From Zhihengliuella salsuginis (GTDB lineage: Bacteria > Actinomycetota > Actinomycetes > Actinomycetales > Micrococcaceae): a DNA stretch of 64,000 bases. The notes beneath the pieces are model-generated. The model did not search any database. It worked only from the letters and a program-made list of their open reading frames with translations, and had not been told where the DNA came from. A program made the position numbers and the translations under genes. Location of the stretch: positions 1 through 64,000 of the forward strand of contig NZ_BMXK01000005.1 of the NCBI RefSeq assembly GCF_014651715.1, read 5' to 3'. Positions 42,964 to 51,474 of the stretch are shown one piece after another. How positions within the stretch are numbered: the stretch's first letter is position 1; each line of letters begins with the position of its first letter.

Positions 42964-44112
42964 ATGCCGAACGATGTACCGCCGTTGAGAGTCGCCCTGG
43001 TCGGGCACGGCTTCATGGGCGCCGCCCATTCGCAGGGATGGAGGGTGGCCCCGCGGTTCTTCGACCTGCCTGCGCGGCCGGAGATGGCACTGCTGGTGGG
43101 GCGCAACGCGGCCGCCGCCGAGTCGGCGGCCGACAAGTGGGGGTGGGCGGAGACCGGGACCGATTGGCGGTCCGCAGTCACCCGCGACGACATCGACGTG
43201 GTGGACATCGTCACCCCCGGCGGCTCGCACGCCGAGATCGCCATCGCCGCACTGGAGGCGGGCAAGCACGTGATGTGCGAGAAGCCGCTCGCGAACACGC
43301 TCGAGGAGGCCGAGGCCATGGCCGCGGCCGCTGAGCGCGCCGGCAAGGACGTCTTCGCGATGATCGGTTTCACCTACCGCCGCGTGCCGGCCGCGACGTT
43401 CGCGCGGGATCTGGTGCGCTCCGGCGCGATCGGTGAAGTCCGGCAGGTGCGTGCGGCCTACCTCCAGGACTGGTTGGTCGACGCCGAGGCGCCCCTCTCC
43501 TGGAGGCTCCAGAAGGAGCACGCCGGCTCCGGCGCCCTCGGCGACCTGGGCGCCCACGCGGTCGATCTGGCGCAGTTCATCACCGGCCAGCGGGTCACCT
43601 CGGTCAGCGGCATCCTGAACACCTTCGTCGACGACCGCCCGCTCCCGGACGCGGCCGCTGGACGCGGGCGCGTCACCGTGGACGACACCGCCCTCTTCAC
43701 GGGCCGGTTCGACGGCGGTGCGATCGGCTCCTTCGAGGCGACCCGCATGGCCACGGGCCGCAAGAACGCGCTGCGCATCGAGGTGTCCGGCTCCACCGGC
43801 GCGGTCTCGTTCGACCTGGAGAAGTACAACTCGCTGGGTTTCTACGACGCGACGGCCCCGAGCACCCGCCAGGGCTTCACCGACATCATGGTCACCGAGC
43901 CCGAGCACCCCTACCTGTCCGCCTGGTGGCCCACCGGGCACGTCCTCGGCTACGAGCACGGCTTCGTGCACCAGGCCAAGGACTTCGTCGAGGCCGTCGC
44001 CGGGAGCCGGCAGCCGGAACCCTCGTTCGCCGACGGCTTCCAGGTCCAGCGGGTCCTCGGCGGCGTCCAGCACAGCGCAGCGCAGGACAGCGCCTGGACC
44101 AGCACCCTCTGA
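42964..44112 (+). CDS. Gfo/Idh/MocA family oxidoreductase
   Basis: A 382-residue NAD(P)-dependent sugar or cyclitol dehydrogenase. The Rossmann motif is VALVGHGFMGAAHSQGW (residues 11-27), and the family Lys is in CEKPLANTLEEAEAMA (about residue 104). The C-terminal half is the alpha/beta substrate domain with GALGDLGAHAVDLAQFITG, including the usual GxHxxD site. It probably oxidises the sugar taken up by the transporter to a keto form. CAGGAGGAAAC precedes the ATG. The isomerase gene follows 64 bases later. Confidence 0.92.
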   Translation: MPNDVPPLRVALVGHGFMGAAHSQGWRVAPRFFDLPARPEMALLVGRNAAAAESAADKWGWAETGTDWRSAVTRDDIDVVDIVTPGGSHAEIAIAALEAGKHVMCEKPLANTLEEAEAMAAAAERAGKDVFAMIGFTYRRVPAATFARDLVRSGAIGEVRQVRAAYLQDWLVDAEAPLSWRLQKEHAGSGALGDLGAHAVDLAQFITGQRVTSVSGILNTFVDDRPLPDAAAGRGRVTVDDTALFTGRFDGGAIGSFEATRMATGRKNALRIEVSGSTGAVSFDLEKYNSLGFYDATAPSTRQGFTDIMVTEPEHPYLSAWWPTGHVLGYEHGFVHQAKDFVEAVAGSRQPEPSFADGFQVQRVLGGVQHSAAQDSAWTSTL

Positions 44113-44176
44113 GCTCTACCGCACCGCCAACGGGGCCGGCGCACCGGCCCGATCCATCGACGCAAGGAGAAACCAC

Positions 44177-45178
44177 GTGGGACGAAACTTCACCCTGTTC
44201 ACCGGCCAGTGGGCCGACCTGCCCCTCGAAGAGGTGGCCCGCCTTGCGGCGGGCTGGGGCTACGACGGCCTGGAGATCGCGGTCGCGGGCGAACACCTGG
44301 ACGCATGGAAGTGGGACGACGACGACTACATCGCCGAGCGCCTGGGCATCCTCGAGCGGCACGGCCTGAAGGTCTGGGCCATCTCCAACCACCTCAAGGG
44401 ACAGGCCGTCTGCGACGATCCGATCGACTTCCGGCACCAGGCGATCGTCGGGGAGCGGGTCTGGGGCGACGGCGACCCGGAGGGTGTCCGCCAGTGCGCG
44501 GCCGAGGAGCTGAAGAACACGGCGCGGCTCGCCAAGCGCCTGGGAGTGGACACCGTCGTCGGATTCACCGGATCGAAGATCTGGCAGTACGTGGCGATGT
44601 TCCCGCCGGTGCCGGGCGAGGTCATCGAGGCCGGCTATCAGGACTTCGCCGACCGCTGGAACCCGATCCTGGACGTCTTCGACGAGTGCGGCGTGCGGTT
44701 CGCGCACGAGGTGCACCCGTCGGAGATCGCCTACGACTACTGGTCTACCGTCAAGACGCTCGAGGCGATCGGGCACCGCGAGGCCTTCGGCCTGAACTGG
44801 GATCCGAGCCACATGATGTGGCAGGGGATCGACACGGTGGCGTTCATCTCCGACTTCGCCGACCGCATCTACCACGTGGACTGCAAGGACACCCGGATGC
44901 GCATGGGCAACGGCCGCAACGGCGGTCTCGGCTCCCACCTGCCCTGGGGCGACCCGCGGCGCGGCTGGGACTTCGTCTCGGCCGGGCGCGGCGACGTGCC
45001 TTGGGAGGACGCATTCCGCGCGCTCGCGGCGATCGGCTACGAGGGCCCCATCTCGATCGAGTGGGAGGACGCGGGGATGGACCGCCTGCATGGCGCTCCT
45101 GAATCGCTTGCGGCACTGAAGAAGCTCGACTTCCCGGCCTCGAAGATGTCCTTCGACGCGGCGTTCTCGCAGGACTGA
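44177..45178 (+). CDS. Cytoplasmic sugar phosphate isomerase/epimerase-like TIM barrel
   Basis: A 333-residue xylose-isomerase-like barrel. It opens NFTLFTGQWADLPLEEVARLAAG and GYDGLEIAV. Metal ligands are likely in FAHEVHPSEIAYD (Glu, His), NWDPSHMMWQG (Asp, His), YHVDCKDTR and ISIEWEDAG. No signal peptide. It is coupled to the Gfo/Idh/MocA gene, a common pair in catabolism of inositol, keto-sugars and unusual glycosides. The GTG at 44177 follows CAAGGAGAAACC. It is the last gene of the binding-protein operon. Confidence 0.9.
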   Translation: MGRNFTLFTGQWADLPLEEVARLAAGWGYDGLEIAVAGEHLDAWKWDDDDYIAERLGILERHGLKVWAISNHLKGQAVCDDPIDFRHQAIVGERVWGDGDPEGVRQCAAEELKNTARLAKRLGVDTVVGFTGSKIWQYVAMFPPVPGEVIEAGYQDFADRWNPILDVFDECGVRFAHEVHPSEIAYDYWSTVKTLEAIGHREAFGLNWDPSHMMWQGIDTVAFISDFADRIYHVDCKDTRMRMGNGRNGGLGSHLPWGDPRRGWDFVSAGRGDVPWEDAFRALAAIGYEGPISIEWEDAGMDRLHGAPESLAALKKLDFPASKMSFDAAFSQD

Positions 45179-45238
45179 GCGGAAGCGCCCGGCTCTTCGG
45201 ACGTCGACGGGACCGGGCGTCGTCGCGCCTTCCGGGTG

Positions 45239-45715
45239 TCAGCCCGTGTAGGGGTTGTCGATCCGGCGGGACACCGCGCGGTCCGCGCCGTATCCGGTGT
45301 CCGCATCGTACTCGACGACGGCCATCTGGACCCAGCGGACCTTCTTGCCGTGGTTGTGGTACTTTTTCTTCCACTCGAACCTGGTCCCGCAGCCATTCGT
45401 GTCCCTGCCGCCCCAGTAGCCGACGGTGCTTCCATCCATGTAGCGGACTCTCACGGTGCTGTAGGCGCCGAACCCGTCGCCCTTGCCGGTGGACGCGCAG
45501 AGGTCGCGCACGCCGACGTTGGCGGTGAACGCCCACTTCCCGTGGAAGTTGATCGTGCCCTTGGCGTGGGCCTTGCCGTCGTTGGCCATGTACTTCGAGA
45601 AGCTGGTGGCGATATTGAACCCGTAGGACGCGCCGGCGTGCGCCGGGACGCTCGCGCCGAACAGGAGGCCGGCGCTCATGGCGCCGACCAGGGTTGCCTT
45701 CAGGATCTTCCTCAT
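45239..45715 (-). CDS. Small secreted protein of unknown function
   Basis: A 158-residue protein with a clear Sec signal (MRKILKATLVGAMSAGLLFG, cleavage near AHA/GAS at residue 27). The mature part of about 130 residues is basic and aromatic, with two cysteines (VRDLCAST and TNGCGTRFEW) that could form a disulfide, and a WKKKYHNHGKKVRW cluster. I do not recognise the family. CTGGAG lies before the ATG. It may be transcribed from a promoter in the 80-base gap to the next gene on the same strand. Confidence 0.75.
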   Translation of the reverse strand: MRKILKATLVGAMSAGLLFGASVPAHAGASYGFNIATSFSKYMANDGKAHAKGTINFHGKWAFTANVGVRDLCASTGKGDGFGAYSTVRVRYMDGSTVGYWGGRDTNGCGTRFEWKKKYHNHGKKVRWVQMAVVEYDADTGYGADRAVSRRIDNPYTG

Positions 45716-45797
45716 GATGATTCTCCAGTGATGAGCCGAATCTTCTTCTGACCTCCCGAAGATATGCAGGGGCGGTGAAGGAAGTCGATGGGCAGAA

Positions 45798-46193
45798 CTA
45801 CCCGTCGGCTCCGTGCGGGACGGCAACCACCTGGACGTCGTCCTCGTAGATGATCCGCCCGGGGTCGCCGGATCGGATGACAGCGCAGTCTTGGCCGTAT
45901 TTGTTGAGCAACACGAGATATCCGCGGGTGTAGCTGATGAGGTGCGCTGCCGACGTCTTGAACCATGCTCTGGCCTCGGGGTTCTCCCGGTAGATGCCCG
46001 GGACAGCGGCCTCCGGGTCCGGGTACGCTCCGTTGCCGAACGTATTGGCGGCTCTCCACCAGACATGGTCAGAGGCTGACAGTCGTCCGTCGTTGCCCAG
46101 CCCGTTGGCCAAAGCGAAAACGCCGACCTTCCGGTTCGGGTCACTGGGATGCGGTCCTTCGAACCGGATATAGCGGGCCGTCGTCAAGGTCAT
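45798..46193 (-). CDS. Small protein of unknown function
   Basis: A 131-residue soluble protein with no signal or membrane helix. It contains VWWRAANTFGNGAYPDPEAAVPGIY and AWFKTSAAHLI, then LVLLNKYGQDCAVIRSGDPG, ending in an acidic strand region. I do not recognise the family. GAGGAGTCCTGC gives a clear ribosome site before the ATG at 46193; the frame extends to 46298. The local base composition is somewhat less GC-rich than its neighbours, which could indicate acquisition, together with the secreted protein gene downstream. Confidence 0.65.
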   Translation of the reverse strand: MTLTTARYIRFEGPHPSDPNRKVGVFALANGLGNDGRLSASDHVWWRAANTFGNGAYPDPEAAVPGIYRENPEARAWFKTSAAHLISYTRGYLVLLNKYGQDCAVIRSGDPGRIIYEDDVQVVAVPHGADG

Positions 46194-46345
46194 GCAGGAC
46201 TCCTCTGTCAGCCAATCAGCTCCTGATTCTATGCTGAAGCCGCTCAAGACACTGAGCCGGAAAGCGATGCGGCCCTCCGCGGGCACGAGGGAATTCATGG
46301 GACGTCGCTTGGCGGTGAAACCGGTTCGTCACTAGGCTCGCCTGC

Positions 46346-46819
46346 ATGAACACAGCGACCCGCACCCACTCGGAATCGATTATGGTCGGAGCCGCCCCGG
46401 AGGCGCTCTATGCGATGCTCTCAGACGTCACGCGCACCGGGGAGTGGTCGCCCGTCTGCAAGGAGTGCTGGTGGGATGAAGGCGACGGCCCCCGCGTCGG
46501 CGCCTGGTTCACGGGCAGAAACGTGCTGCCGGACCGGACGTGGGAGACGCGGTCGCAGGTGGTTGTGGCGGAACCCGGCCGGGAATTCGCCTGGCTGGTC
46601 GGCAAGGGCTACGTGCGCTGGGGGTACACCTTCGATGCTGGCGGCGAACCCGGGACGACGATCCTGACCGAGACGTGGGAGTTCACCGGTGCCGGGCTCG
46701 AGTTCTTCGCCGAGCGTTTCGGCGCCGACGCCCCGTCGCAGATCGAGGAGCGGACGAGGCAGGCCCTCGAGGGCATCCCGAAAACACTCGTCGCGATCAA
46801 GGCGGCGGCGGAAGCCTGA
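46346..46819 (+). CDS. SRPBCC (START-like) family protein
   Basis: A 157-residue polyketide-cyclase/dehydrase-like helix-grip protein. It opens with SESIMVGAAPEALYAMLSDV and TGEWSPVCKECWWDEG, and ends in the long helix with ERTRQALEGIPKTLVAIK. It binds a hydrophobic ligand of unknown nature. TAGGCT lies 7 bases before the ATG with no ribosome site, so the message is probably leaderless. It is convergent with the lipoprotein gene downstream. Confidence 0.85.
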   Translation: MNTATRTHSESIMVGAAPEALYAMLSDVTRTGEWSPVCKECWWDEGDGPRVGAWFTGRNVLPDRTWETRSQVVVAEPGREFAWLVGKGYVRWGYTFDAGGEPGTTILTETWEFTGAGLEFFAERFGADAPSQIEERTRQALEGIPKTLVAIKAAAEA

Positions 46820-46848
46820 CGACGGGTCCGCCGTCGTGGGGATCTTCC

Positions 46849-47346
46849 CTAGCTGGTCGCGAGGTCCTGCGCGCTGCCGACCAGCGGAGTCTCGTCGATG
46901 CTCACGAGCAGGCACTGGTACAGCCGGTCGCCTTGCTCCCACGACTCCTCGGTGGGGAAGAACGACGTCACCTTCAGGGCCGCGGCCGCGCTCGGGTCGT
47001 CGGTTCCCACGTATTCGGTGAACGAGTCGACGCAGTGCTCCTCGAACAGTTCGGTGAGCCGCGCCGCGTCGGGCGGCCCGTCGCCGTCGATCTGCACGTC
47101 GACGTACACCTCCGCGATGTGCGGTTCGGAGCACGGGACCAGCGTGATGTCGGTCAGCTGGAGCTCCGCGGCGTCGACCACCTGCGAGTCGTTGAGGCAG
47201 TCGCCCTTCTGCAGGTCGAAGACATCAGCGGCCGTCTCCCGCAGGACCTGGCCGTCCTCGCCGCGTTCGATCTCCCAGATCGAGCATCCCGATGTCAGAA
47301 ACAGCGCCGCCAGCAGCGCGGCGGGCATCATGCTGCGAAGCCTCAT
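46849..47346 (-). CDS. Lipoprotein with septum-formation-like domain
   Basis: A 165-residue lipoprotein with lipobox LTSGC (Cys at about residue 21). The mature region has QKGDCLNDS, TLVPCSEPHIAEVY and YQCLLVSID, the Cys pattern of actinobacterial septum-formation-related and DUF4190-linked domains. It is anchored outside the membrane. GGAGAAGAAGGCC precedes the ATG at 47346. The function is unknown beyond the family label. Confidence 0.78.
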   Translation of the reverse strand: MRLRSMMPAALLAALFLTSGCSIWEIERGEDGQVLRETAADVFDLQKGDCLNDSQVVDAAELQLTDITLVPCSEPHIAEVYVDVQIDGDGPPDAARLTELFEEHCVDSFTEYVGTDDPSAAAALKVTSFFPTEESWEQGDRLYQCLLVSIDETPLVGSAQDLATS

Positions 47347-47453
47347 GGCCTTCTTCTCCCCAACGTCCGGATCCGCCGGGCGGACCGATCGACCGGGCCC
47401 GCGTCCTCGCGGGCCACTCTGCCGCAATCATAAAGACATTAGGGCCTTTGGGC

Positions 47454-47702
47454 CTAGGTTGTGTCTTCGCGTTCCTTCTGGGTCGCCGCGTGGTCGAAGA
47501 TGAACCAGCAGATCGCGCCGAGGACCGGCAGGCACAGCACGACGACGGCCCACCCCAGCGTGCCTACGGCATCGCGGCGGTGTTTGGTCTTCTCGATCCG
47601 GATCATCGCCCACACGAGGGCGATCAGCCAGGCCAGCAGGGCGGCGGAGGCGACCCATTCCCAGGTCTGCGGGCCGGTGCCGGCGACTGCTGCGGTGATC
47701 AT
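47454..47702 (-). CDS. Small two-helix membrane protein (PLDc_N domain)
   Basis: An 82-residue protein with two transmembrane helices (WVASAALLAWLIALVWAMI and LGWAVVVLCLPVLGAICWFIF) joined by a short basic loop, and an acidic tail. The ending LPVLGAICWFIF matches the phospholipase D N-terminal membrane domain found alone in many actinobacteria. TAGACT lies 6 bases before the ATG, with no ribosome site: leaderless. It follows the SRPBCC-SDR gene, which ends 9 bases beyond its start on the same strand. Confidence 0.8.
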   Translation of the reverse strand: MITAAVAGTGPQTWEWVASAALLAWLIALVWAMIRIEKTKHRRDAVGTLGWAVVVLCLPVLGAICWFIFDHAATQKEREDTT

Positions 47703-47711
47703 GGTTCCAGT

Positions 47712-49091
47712 CTATTCGCCGCGGGCCCCCGCCTTTCCCAGGAGGTGGCGGAGCGCCGGCTCCAGGTCGGGGTGCCGGTACCGGTGTCCGGCCTGGCGCA
47801 GTCTCAGGGGGACGACGTGCTGGCAGGCCAGGGCGAGTTCGTCGGCTCCCTCCTCGCCGAGGAGCAGCGCGGGCCCGAACCGGGGGACCGGGACCAGCGC
47901 CGGCCGTCGCAGGACACGGGCGAGGGACTTCGTGTAGGCGGTATTCCGCACGGGCGCCGGCGCCACGGCGTTGACGGGCCCGGAGAGCTCCTCGTCCCAG
48001 AGCGCCCGGTGGTAGACGTCGACCAGGTCGTCGAGGCCGATCCAGGACATCCACTGCTGCCCGTGCCCGAGCCGGCCGCCGACTCCGGCGGCGAAGAGCG
48101 GCCTCAGCAGTGCCAGCGTGCCGCCGGCGGGCGACTGGACGATCCCCGTGCGGATGTTCACCACGCGCATGCCGTGCGGGCCGGCGGACTCGTCGGCCCC
48201 CGCATGCGCCGCGTCCTCCCAGTCGGCGACGACGCCGGAGAGGAAGTCCGACTCCTCGGGCCCGCCGCTGTCCTCTGTCAGCACCTCCTCGCCGCGGTCC
48301 GCGCCGTAGACGCCGACCGCCGAGGCGCTGACGAACGTCTCAACGCCGCTCGCGGCGGCCGCCTCGGACAGCTTCCGCGTCGGTTCGATCCGGCTGTCCC
48401 GGACGGCCCGCTTGTGCTCTTCGGTGAAGCGCCCGGCGATGGACGCGCCGGCCAGGTGCACGACGGCGTCGCACCCCTGCAGCAGGTCGGGCGCCGGGTG
48501 CGCCGTGTCCCACCGGCGCTCGTCGGGGCCGGTCGGCTCGCCGCGGACGAGCCGGATGACGCGGTGCCCGCCCGTGGTGAGGAAGGCGGTCAGCGCGGAT
48601 CCGACGAGGCCCGAGGCGCCGGAGACGGCCACGGTCAGGCGGCCCAGCCCGGCGTCGGAGGCGCGGCGGTGGGCCGCGAGGTCGCCGGCGAGCTGGCGGT
48701 GGCGGTAGGCCAGCATCGGGTCGAGGAGGGCGGCCGGGACGGGCGTCTCGATCCGGTCGATCACCAGCGTCCGGTCGTCGCCGACCGCCTCGAACTCGTG
48801 GGTGTGCCGCCACGGCACGCGCCCGGCGAGGGCCGACCGGGGTCCGGCGGCCACGGATTCGTCGACGAACCGGCGGCCCTCGGCGAAGCCCGCCGGGTCG
48901 TGCCGCGACACCCACCGCAGGCCGGCGGGCAGGGAGAGCTCCGCCGTCCCGTCGCGCAGGGAGGCGGTCTCGCGGTCGATGGCGACCGGCTGCCACGGGG
49001 GCGCGAGCCGCTGGAAGGCGCCGGGGCGCGAGAACCAGGCGAAGACGTCGTCGACCGGTGCCTCGACGACGAAGGAGCGTTGGATAGCCAT
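47712..49091 (-). CDS. TIGR01777 epimerase fused to a SRPBCC domain
   Basis: A 459-residue fusion. Residues 1-150 are a START-like SRPBCC module (SFVVEAPVDDVFAWFSRPGAF; HTHEFEAVGD). Residues about 150-459 are an SDR of the TIGR01777/SulA-epimerase family, with VSGASGLVGSALTAFL, VVHLAGASIAGRFTEEHKRAV, SASAVGVYGADRGEEVLTED and WMSWIGLDDLVDVYHRAL. The normal family protein is about 300 residues, so the N-terminal module is an addition known from actinobacteria. The substrate is unknown. It is divergent from the photolyase gene, about 95 bases apart. Confidence 0.9.
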   Translation of the reverse strand: MAIQRSFVVEAPVDDVFAWFSRPGAFQRLAPPWQPVAIDRETASLRDGTAELSLPAGLRWVSRHDPAGFAEGRRFVDESVAAGPRSALAGRVPWRHTHEFEAVGDDRTLVIDRIETPVPAALLDPMLAYRHRQLAGDLAAHRRASDAGLGRLTVAVSGASGLVGSALTAFLTTGGHRVIRLVRGEPTGPDERRWDTAHPAPDLLQGCDAVVHLAGASIAGRFTEEHKRAVRDSRIEPTRKLSEAAAASGVETFVSASAVGVYGADRGEEVLTEDSGGPEESDFLSGVVADWEDAAHAGADESAGPHGMRVVNIRTGIVQSPAGGTLALLRPLFAAGVGGRLGHGQQWMSWIGLDDLVDVYHRALWDEELSGPVNAVAPAPVRNTAYTKSLARVLRRPALVPVPRFGPALLLGEEGADELALACQHVVPLRLRQAGHRYRHPDLEPALRHLLGKAGARGE

Positions 49092-49185
49092 GTCTCAGGT
49101 TCCCCCGGTGCGGCTCCCGGCGCAAGCACCGACGTGGCGGGGCGGGTCCGGCGTCGGCTCCGGGGTGCGCCCCTACGATGGGGGC

Positions 49186-50553
49186 ATGAGCACTCTTGTC
49201 TGGTTCCGGGACGACCTGCGCCTCGCCGACCACCCCGCACTGCGTGCGGCCCTCGAACGCGGCGAGCCCGTGGTGTGCCTCTACGTCCTCGACGAGGAAT
49301 CGCCCGGCGTCCGCCCGCTCGGCGGGGCCGCCCGGTGGTGGCTGCACCACTCGCTCGCCTCGCTGGGGCAGCGGCTGCGGGAACGCGGATCGGAGCTGAT
49401 CCTGCGCCGCGGACCGGCGGGGGACGTCGTGCCGGAGGTCGCCGCCGGGGCCGGGGCGTCCGCCGTGCTCTGGAACCGCCGCTACGGCGGCCCGGAACGC
49501 GACGTCGACGCCGCCGTCAAGGACTCGCTGCGCCAGGGCGGGGTCGAGGCGCACTCGTACGCGGGGAGCCTTCTGTTCGAACCGTGGACCGTGACCACCA
49601 AGCAGGGCGGGCACTACAAGGTGTTCACCCCGTTCTGGCGGGCGTGCCTCGAGGAGCCGCCGCCCCGCGCCCCTCTGCCCGAACCGCGCGAGGTGCCGGG
49701 GCCGGCGTCGTACCCGGAGACGGACGACCTGGCGGACTGGGGCCTCACGCCCGCCGCCCCGGACTGGGCCGGCGGGCTGCGCGAGGCGTGGGAGCCCGGC
49801 GAGCCGGCCGCCCGGCGGCGACTGCGCGAGTTCCTGGAGAACGACGTCGACGCCTACGACCGCGCCCGCGACGAACCGGCCGGCGGCTCCACCTCGCTGC
49901 TGGCCCCGCGCCTGCGCTGGGGCGAGCTCAGCCCGCACGCGGTGTGGCAGGAGGCGGTCGCGTCGGGACGGAGCGTGGGCGGGTTCCTGTCGGAGATCGG
50001 CTGGCGCGAGTTCGCCTGGCACACGCTCTTCCACTTCCCAGCGCTGGACGAGGACAACCTCAACGCGCGCTTCGACGCGTTCCCCTGGCCGGAGCTCGAC
50101 CCGGACCACCTGAGGTTCTGGCAGCAGGGGCGCACGGGGGTGCCGCTGGTGGACGCCGGCATGCGCGAGCTGTGGGAGACCGGGACCATGCACAACCGGG
50201 TACGGATGGTGGTCGCGTCCTACCTGGTGAAGAACCTGATGATCGACTGGCGGCACGGGGAGCGCTGGTTCTGGGACACGCTGGTGGACGCCGACGCGGC
50301 GAGCAACCCGTTCAACTGGCAGTGGGTCGCCGGTTCCGGGGCCGACGCCGCCCCGTACTTCCGCATCTTCAACCCGGAGACCCAGGCGAAGAAGTTCGAC
50401 CCGGGGCGCGAGTACGTCGGCCGCTGGGCGCCCGAGTACGTCACGGGCGGCGAGCTCCTGCCGGAGCCGCTGGTGGACCTCCGCGCCTCGCGGCAGGCGG
50501 CGCTCGACGCCTACGACGTCGTCAAGGCCGCTGCCGATCCGGGCCGGGGCTGA
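49186..50553 (+). CDS. phr: Deoxyribodipyrimidine photolyase
   Basis: A 455-residue class I CPD photolyase, repairing UV-made cyclobutane pyrimidine dimers with blue light. The N-terminal antenna domain begins LVWFRDDLRLADHPAL. The FAD domain has SEIGWREFAWHTLFHFPA, GRTGVPLVDAGMRELWETG, MHNRVRMVVASYLVKNLMIDWRHG and AASNPFNWQWVAGSG with the electron-relay Trp residues. TACGAT lies 6 bases before the ATG, so the message is probably leaderless. Carotenoids and photolyase together suit a light-exposed habitat. Confidence 0.95.
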   Translation: MSTLVWFRDDLRLADHPALRAALERGEPVVCLYVLDEESPGVRPLGGAARWWLHHSLASLGQRLRERGSELILRRGPAGDVVPEVAAGAGASAVLWNRRYGGPERDVDAAVKDSLRQGGVEAHSYAGSLLFEPWTVTTKQGGHYKVFTPFWRACLEEPPPRAPLPEPREVPGPASYPETDDLADWGLTPAAPDWAGGLREAWEPGEPAARRRLREFLENDVDAYDRARDEPAGGSTSLLAPRLRWGELSPHAVWQEAVASGRSVGGFLSEIGWREFAWHTLFHFPALDEDNLNARFDAFPWPELDPDHLRFWQQGRTGVPLVDAGMRELWETGTMHNRVRMVVASYLVKNLMIDWRHGERWFWDTLVDADAASNPFNWQWVAGSGADAAPYFRIFNPETQAKKFDPGREYVGRWAPEYVTGGELLPEPLVDLRASRQAALDAYDVVKAAADPGRG

Positions 50554-50589
50554 GTGGGCCGCGCAACGGGGCCTGAAACAGGAGTAGAC

Positions 50590-51408
50590 GTGAAGACGAT
50601 TGTCCTGACTGGTGCCAGTGATGGCGTAGGCGCGGCTGCGGCGAGGCAACTCGCGGAACTGGGGCACCGCGTCGTCGTCGTGGGTCGCTCGCCAGAGCGG
50701 ACCGCGGCGGTGGCGGCGGAGATCGACGCCCCCTGCCATCTCGCCGACTTCGCAGTCCTGGGGCAGGTGCGGCGACTGGCCGCGGAACTGCGTGAGGCGT
50801 ATCCGCGCATCGACGTGCTCGCGAACAATGCCGGCGGGATCATGGCTCGGCGCGAGCTCACCGCAGACGGCCACGAGAAGACGTTCCAGGTCAATCATCT
50901 GGCGCCCTTTCTCCTCACCACGGAGCTCCTGCCGGTGCTGACTGCAAGCGACGCGACGGTCATCCAGACGTCCAGCCGGGCGGCCCGAGTGTTCGCGAAG
51001 TTCGACATCGACGACCTGCAGAATGCGAACAGATACCGGCCGCAGACCGCCTACGGCAACGCCAAGCTCGCCAATATCCTCTTCACGCGGGAGCTGCAGC
51101 GACGCTCCGGAGACGCCGGGATCTCGGCGGTCTCTTTCCATCCGGGCATTGTGGGCACGAGCTTCGCCGCCGACACCACGCACTTCATGCGCTGGGTCTA
51201 CCACGGCCCCCTCAAGCGCCTTCTGACCATCACCCCGGAGAAGGCGGCGGAGGACCTCGTCTGGCTGGCGACGGGCACTCCCGGGGAATCCTTCGAGCCG
51301 GGGGAGTACTACGAGTCGCGGGAACTGCCGGCGAAGATCAACCCGGACAGCGTCAACCCGGTCCTGGCCGACCAGCTGTGGGAGCGTTCGGCGGCACTTG
51401 GCGCTTGA
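50590..51408 (+). CDS. Short-chain dehydrogenase/reductase
   Basis: A 272-residue classical SDR of the retinol-dehydrogenase-like group. The cofactor motif is LTGASDGVGAAAARQLAELG, followed by VLANNAGGIMARRE, the catalytic Ser in IQTSSRAAR and the YGNAKLAN (Y-xxx-K) pair. The substrate is unknown. It starts with GTG at 50590 after CAGGAG, 36 bases after the photolyase stop, so may be co-transcribed with it. A hairpin lies past its end. Confidence 0.9.
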   Translation: MKTIVLTGASDGVGAAAARQLAELGHRVVVVGRSPERTAAVAAEIDAPCHLADFAVLGQVRRLAAELREAYPRIDVLANNAGGIMARRELTADGHEKTFQVNHLAPFLLTTELLPVLTASDATVIQTSSRAARVFAKFDIDDLQNANRYRPQTAYGNAKLANILFTRELQRRSGDAGISAVSFHPGIVGTSFAADTTHFMRWVYHGPLKRLLTITPEKAAEDLVWLATGTPGESFEPGEYYESRELPAKINPDSVNPVLADQLWERSAALGA

Positions 51409-51430
51409 AGAGGGCGCGCCTCTGGCGCGC

Positions 51431-51450
51431 GGCCTCCTGGATCGGAGGCC
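51431..51450. terminator. Hairpin between convergent SDR and aminotransferase genes
   Basis: GGCCTCC and GGAGGCC form a perfect 7-base stem with a 6-base loop, directly followed by a second stem-capable stretch GGGCC TTAT GGCCC. Bidirectional terminator by position. Confidence 0.5.
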
Positions 51451-51474
51451 TGGGCCTTATGGCCCGGACGGGCA

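Noticed and set aside
45239-45715. Small secreted protein considered as a lactococcin-972-like bacteriocin.
   Set aside because: It lacks the family C-terminal pattern and no immunity or ABC export genes are nearby.
47413-47453. GGGCC TTT GGGCC repeat next to the PLDc_N gene as a terminator.
   Set aside because: The symmetry is imperfect and short; not enough to call.
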